From positions 1 through 64,000 of the forward strand of contig NZ_CP159534.1 of assembly GCF_040529335.1 (NCBI RefSeq): a DNA stretch of 64,000 nt, read 5' to 3'. A model generated the notes under the pieces. That model did not search any database. It saw nothing but the letters and a program-made list of their open reading frames with translations, and was not told the origin of the DNA. Of this stretch, positions 61,871 to 64,000 are shown in pieces; within the stretch, counting starts at the first letter, position 1, and each line of letters opens with the position of its first letter. The translations under genes and the position numbers were made by a program. This DNA is from Streptomyces sp. HUAS MG91 (GTDB lineage Bacteria > Actinomycetota > Actinomycetes > Streptomycetales > Streptomycetaceae).

Positions 61871-62978
61871 GTGGGTGTTTGATCTGACATTGCGCGTGGA
61901 TGAGCTGTCTGTCCGTCACTACTCCCGTGACTGCTGAGTTGTGTAGTGCGCTGCTCAGCTGAAGAGACCCGTGAGTCGCCCCAAATGCCTGCCTCATGCA
62001 TCCCGGCCTGTCTCATCCCACGATGTCCCCGGGCTGACCCACCCGAACGGCCTGGTCGCCGTCCGGCGGCCGCGCTACGCCTACACCATGACACCGCGAG
62101 CGCCTTATCCCACCGACCTCTCGGACGAGCGCTGGGAGCTGATCGGCCCGACACTGGAGAACTGGCGGGCCGCGCGCCACCGCCGCGCGCTCGACATCGC
62201 CCCGCCCGCCCTGCATGACCTGCGCGAGATTTTCAACGCCCTGCTCTACCTGGACCGCACCGGCGCCCAATGGCGCTATTTGCCGCACGACTTCCCGCCC
62301 TGGCAGACGGTCTACGGCTACTTCGCGCTCTGGCAGACCGACGGTGTCATCGACCGCCTGCACGGCCTGCTGCACCGCCTGGCCCGCGAGGCCGACGGCC
62401 GCGACGCCCAGCCCAGCGCCGGCGCGATCGACACCCAGAGCGTGAAGACCTCCGCCAACGTGCCCCTGAGCGGCCAGGGCACGGACGTCGGCAAGCGGAT
62501 CGTCGGCCGCAAGCGTGGCGCCATCACCGACACCACCGGCCTGCTGCTGGCCCTGTTCGTGCTGGCCGCCGATGCCTCGGACAGCGCCATCGGCCTGCAC
62601 CTGCTCGACACCGCCCACGCCCGCTTCCCCCGGCTGCGCACGCTCTGGGCCGACAGCGCCTTCCGCACCACCTGCATCGAGCACGCCGCCCGGCTCGGCA
62701 TCGCCGTGGAAGTGGTCCAACGTGCCCCGGGCAGCCGGGGCTTCGCCCCGCTGCCCCGCCGCTGGACCATCGAGCGCACCTTCGGCTGGCTCATGATGTT
62801 CCGCCGACTCGCCCGCGACTACGAGACCCTGCCCGCCCGCTCCGCCGCCCTCATCCAACTCCGGATGATCGACCTGATGGCCCGCCGCCTCACCGGCGAG
62901 TCCACCCCTAGCTGGCGAGGCACCTAGAACACCACAAAGCTCGCAAGTCGGGACGAAACATCAGAATGAAACACCCAC
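61871..62978. mobile_element. IS5-family insertion sequence, copy 3, in tandem
   Basis: Ends GTGGGTGTTT (61871-61880) and AAACACCCAC (62969-62978) are perfect inverted repeats. TAA flanks both ends (61868-61870 and 62979-62981). The left TAA is shared with the right TAA of copy 2, so the two elements abut with only the triplet between them. The transposase is on the plus strand, opposite to copy 2. Confidence 0.88.
62088..62927 (+). CDS. IS5-family transposase, intact
   Basis: 279 residues from ATG 62088 (MTPRAPYPTDLSDERWELIG). DDE landmarks: AIDTQSVKTSANVPLSGQG, LWADSAFRTTCIEHA and RRWTIERTFGWLMMFRRLAR. Same length and architecture as the other two 279-residue transposases but clearly more distant. 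The 39 codons upstream in frame are not conserved and are not included. Confidence 0.92.
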   Translation: MTPRAPYPTDLSDERWELIGPTLENWRAARHRRALDIAPPALHDLREIFNALLYLDRTGAQWRYLPHDFPPWQTVYGYFALWQTDGVIDRLHGLLHRLAREADGRDAQPSAGAIDTQSVKTSANVPLSGQGTDVGKRIVGRKRGAITDTTGLLLALFVLAADASDSAIGLHLLDTAHARFPRLRTLWADSAFRTTCIEHAARLGIAVEVVQRAPGSRGFAPLPRRWTIERTFGWLMMFRRLARDYETLPARSAALIQLRMIDLMARRLTGESTPSWRGT

Positions 62979-63146
62979 TAAGGGCTGTCCTCTCCCTCAC
63001 CATCAACCTGGCATCTGCAGGCCGCACCTGCGCAAAAGCCAGTGCTGCGCAGCCGTGTCGTGAGCACGTGATCCAGCTCGCTAGCGCTCTATCGGCTTGC
63101 GGGGCAGCGGATGTGTACTGGAGGCCTGTTAGATCGAGGGGGAGGC

Positions 63147-63560
63147 ATGGCGAACACGCCGGATCCGGAAACGCCAGAAGCAGTGCATGAAGAGGAGTCG
63201 TGGCTCAGCAGCGAGGAGGTCGCGAAGCTGTGGCCAGTGCGTAAGGACTGGCTGCCGGGTGCGGCCCGTCGTGCAGATGTCCGCGTCCGCAGCTTCGGTG
63301 GGGCAAGCCGAGGCACGTGGGGGGTGGAGCCGACCTTCTATCACTTCCACCCAGGCGACGTACGCAGGGCCGCGCCAGCCATCTTCGAGGGACACGTCGA
63401 CATCCCGTCAAACTGGCGCACCGACACCCCTGACGGTCGGCGAGCAGAGTTCTGGGGCACGTTGAGTGCCCGCGTCGCCGGAACGCTCCTTCTCGGGGTT
63501 CTCGTGTGCGGGCTCCTCCTCATCCTGGGAACAGTGATCTTCCTTCTGACAGTGGAATGA
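63147..63560 (+). CDS. Hypothetical protein with C-terminal membrane helix
   Basis: 137 residues from ATG 63147, with GGGGGAGG four bases upstream; 12 codons upstream are less likely. The soluble part (SWLSSEEVAKLWPVRKDWLP, GAARRADVRVRSFGGASRGT, then VEPTFYHFHPGDVRRAAPAI) ends in a single hydrophobic helix (VAGTLLLGVLVCGLLLILGT, VIFLLTV). Tail-anchored topology is likely. The first part has a helix-turn-helix or wing-like feel (SSEEVAKLWPV, typical of DNA-binding excisionase folds), but this is weak. No family is recognised. Confidence 0.65.
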   Translation: MANTPDPETPEAVHEEESWLSSEEVAKLWPVRKDWLPGAARRADVRVRSFGGASRGTWGVEPTFYHFHPGDVRRAAPAIFEGHVDIPSNWRTDTPDGRRAEFWGTLSARVAGTLLLGVLVCGLLLILGTVIFLLTVE

Positions 63561-64000
63561 CCACCAGCGCCGTAGCCGACGGGCAGCCCTTCTCGTGCAC
63601 GGAGCCAGCCGCGGTACTAGTGAGGAAGACTGCTTGATGAGCACGGTGACAAGCCGCGTGCCTCATCGGTGATGACCACGCTGCGTCGTTCGGTCCCTTT
63701 CGCCGAGTTCACTCACCAACCCGTCCGACTGGCTCGGAACCTTGTGGCACGTGCTGCCGAGGCCGGGGAGTGACCTCACGGTCCGGGCAGGACAGTTCTG
63801 CCCGGGCCGCTGACGCGGTGCAGGCGCTGGTGTAGAAGGACGGAGAGTCCGCGTCGGTCGGGCGGAAGCCGGCCGTGTCCCAGCAGTGAGCCGAATTCAG
63901 GTAGCACGGCTGGGCGGCCAACAGCAGCCACCGCGTTGCCGGGCCCGTGCGGTCAGAGGTTCAGCGAGCGGTCCTCGGTGCTCGTCAGAGGGCGGGTTCG
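63561..64000. other. Unassigned end of the window
   Basis: About 440 bases. A leftward frame (63709-63921) encodes LNSAHCWDTAGFRPTDADSP, SFYTSACTASAARAELSC, which could be the end of a secreted protein, but it has only a TTG start and no ribosome binding site. Nothing else is supported. Confidence 0.3.

Noticed and set aside
63709..63921. A 70-residue leftward frame near the window end
   Set aside because: TTG start, no ribosome binding site, a stop shortly upstream; it may be the end of a decayed gene but cannot be supported.
1..64000. tRNA, rRNA, phage integrase or attachment sites
   Set aside because: No cloverleaf, rRNA segment, tyrosine or serine recombinase or matching att repeat was recognised on either strand by eye; a tRNAscan or Infernal run would settle RNA genes.

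Overview
The window looks like a Streptomyces chromosome, most likely an arm or other accessory region. The evidence is very high GC with G/C-rich third codon positions, GTG and TTG starts, and typical Streptomyces families (DUF397, DUF2267, DUF2690-like, DUF4190, the Hsp18/RheA pair, large YD-repeat proteins, lipobox lipoproteins). It also holds many insertion sequences and broken genes. No rRNA, tRNA or CRISPR array was recognised.

Layout. 0-5 kb: a small protein, remains of a Tn7/Tn5053-like transposition module (TniB-type ATPase plus the tail of its transposase) cut by an IS5-family element, a pentapeptide-repeat pseudogene, a DUF397 protein and a cold-shock protein. 5-9 kb: a mycothiol/DinB-type protein, a membrane-anchored multicopper oxidase and a SUKH protein. 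9-18 kb: a secreted NucA/NucB-type nuclease divergent from a 2001-residue YD-repeat (RHS) protein, followed by a small membrane protein that may be its partner. 18.3-19.4 kb: an intact IS.

19.4-36.2 kb is the most unusual part and reads as an eroding biosynthetic gene cluster. Five tightly packed leftward genes encode a tryptophan-2,3-dioxygenase-like protein with an extra N-terminal domain, a glutamate-1-semialdehyde-aminomutase-like class III aminotransferase, an amidase, an arylamine N-acetyltransferase/amide-synthase-like protein and a class I/II aminotransferase. To the right are an IS scrap, an amidohydrolase tail, a carboxymuconolactone-decarboxylase-family gene, and two translationally coupled polyketide genes: AT-ACP, then KS - cysteine-less KS - KR - DH. 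A convergent P450 follows, then a short-chain dehydrogenase gene cut by an IS after about 23 codons. No thioesterase, phosphopantetheinyl transferase or cluster regulator is visible, so the cluster is either partial or relies on trans functions.

37-43 kb: a second YD-repeat protein with a 43-residue membrane protein downstream, a secreted DUF2690-like protein and a DUF4190 protein. 43-56 kb: housekeeping-type small genes among IS scars, including DUF2750, GNAT, DUF2267, the hsp18/rheA-like pair with two RheA-type operators, STAS, LysR with a SnoaL-like partner, a ribbon-helix-helix/Fic-like toxin-antitoxin pair and an LppX-type lipoprotein. 54.9-56.3 kb: an IS5-family element that appears to carry an SRPBCC passenger gene. 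56.4-60 kb: a third YD-repeat protein with two tiny membrane proteins, sharing its leader with the secreted gene at 41 kb. 60.5-64 kb: a small membrane protein, two IS elements in tandem sharing TAA target repeats, and a membrane protein of unknown function.

All calls come from reading the sequence and from recalled family motifs. No database search was run.
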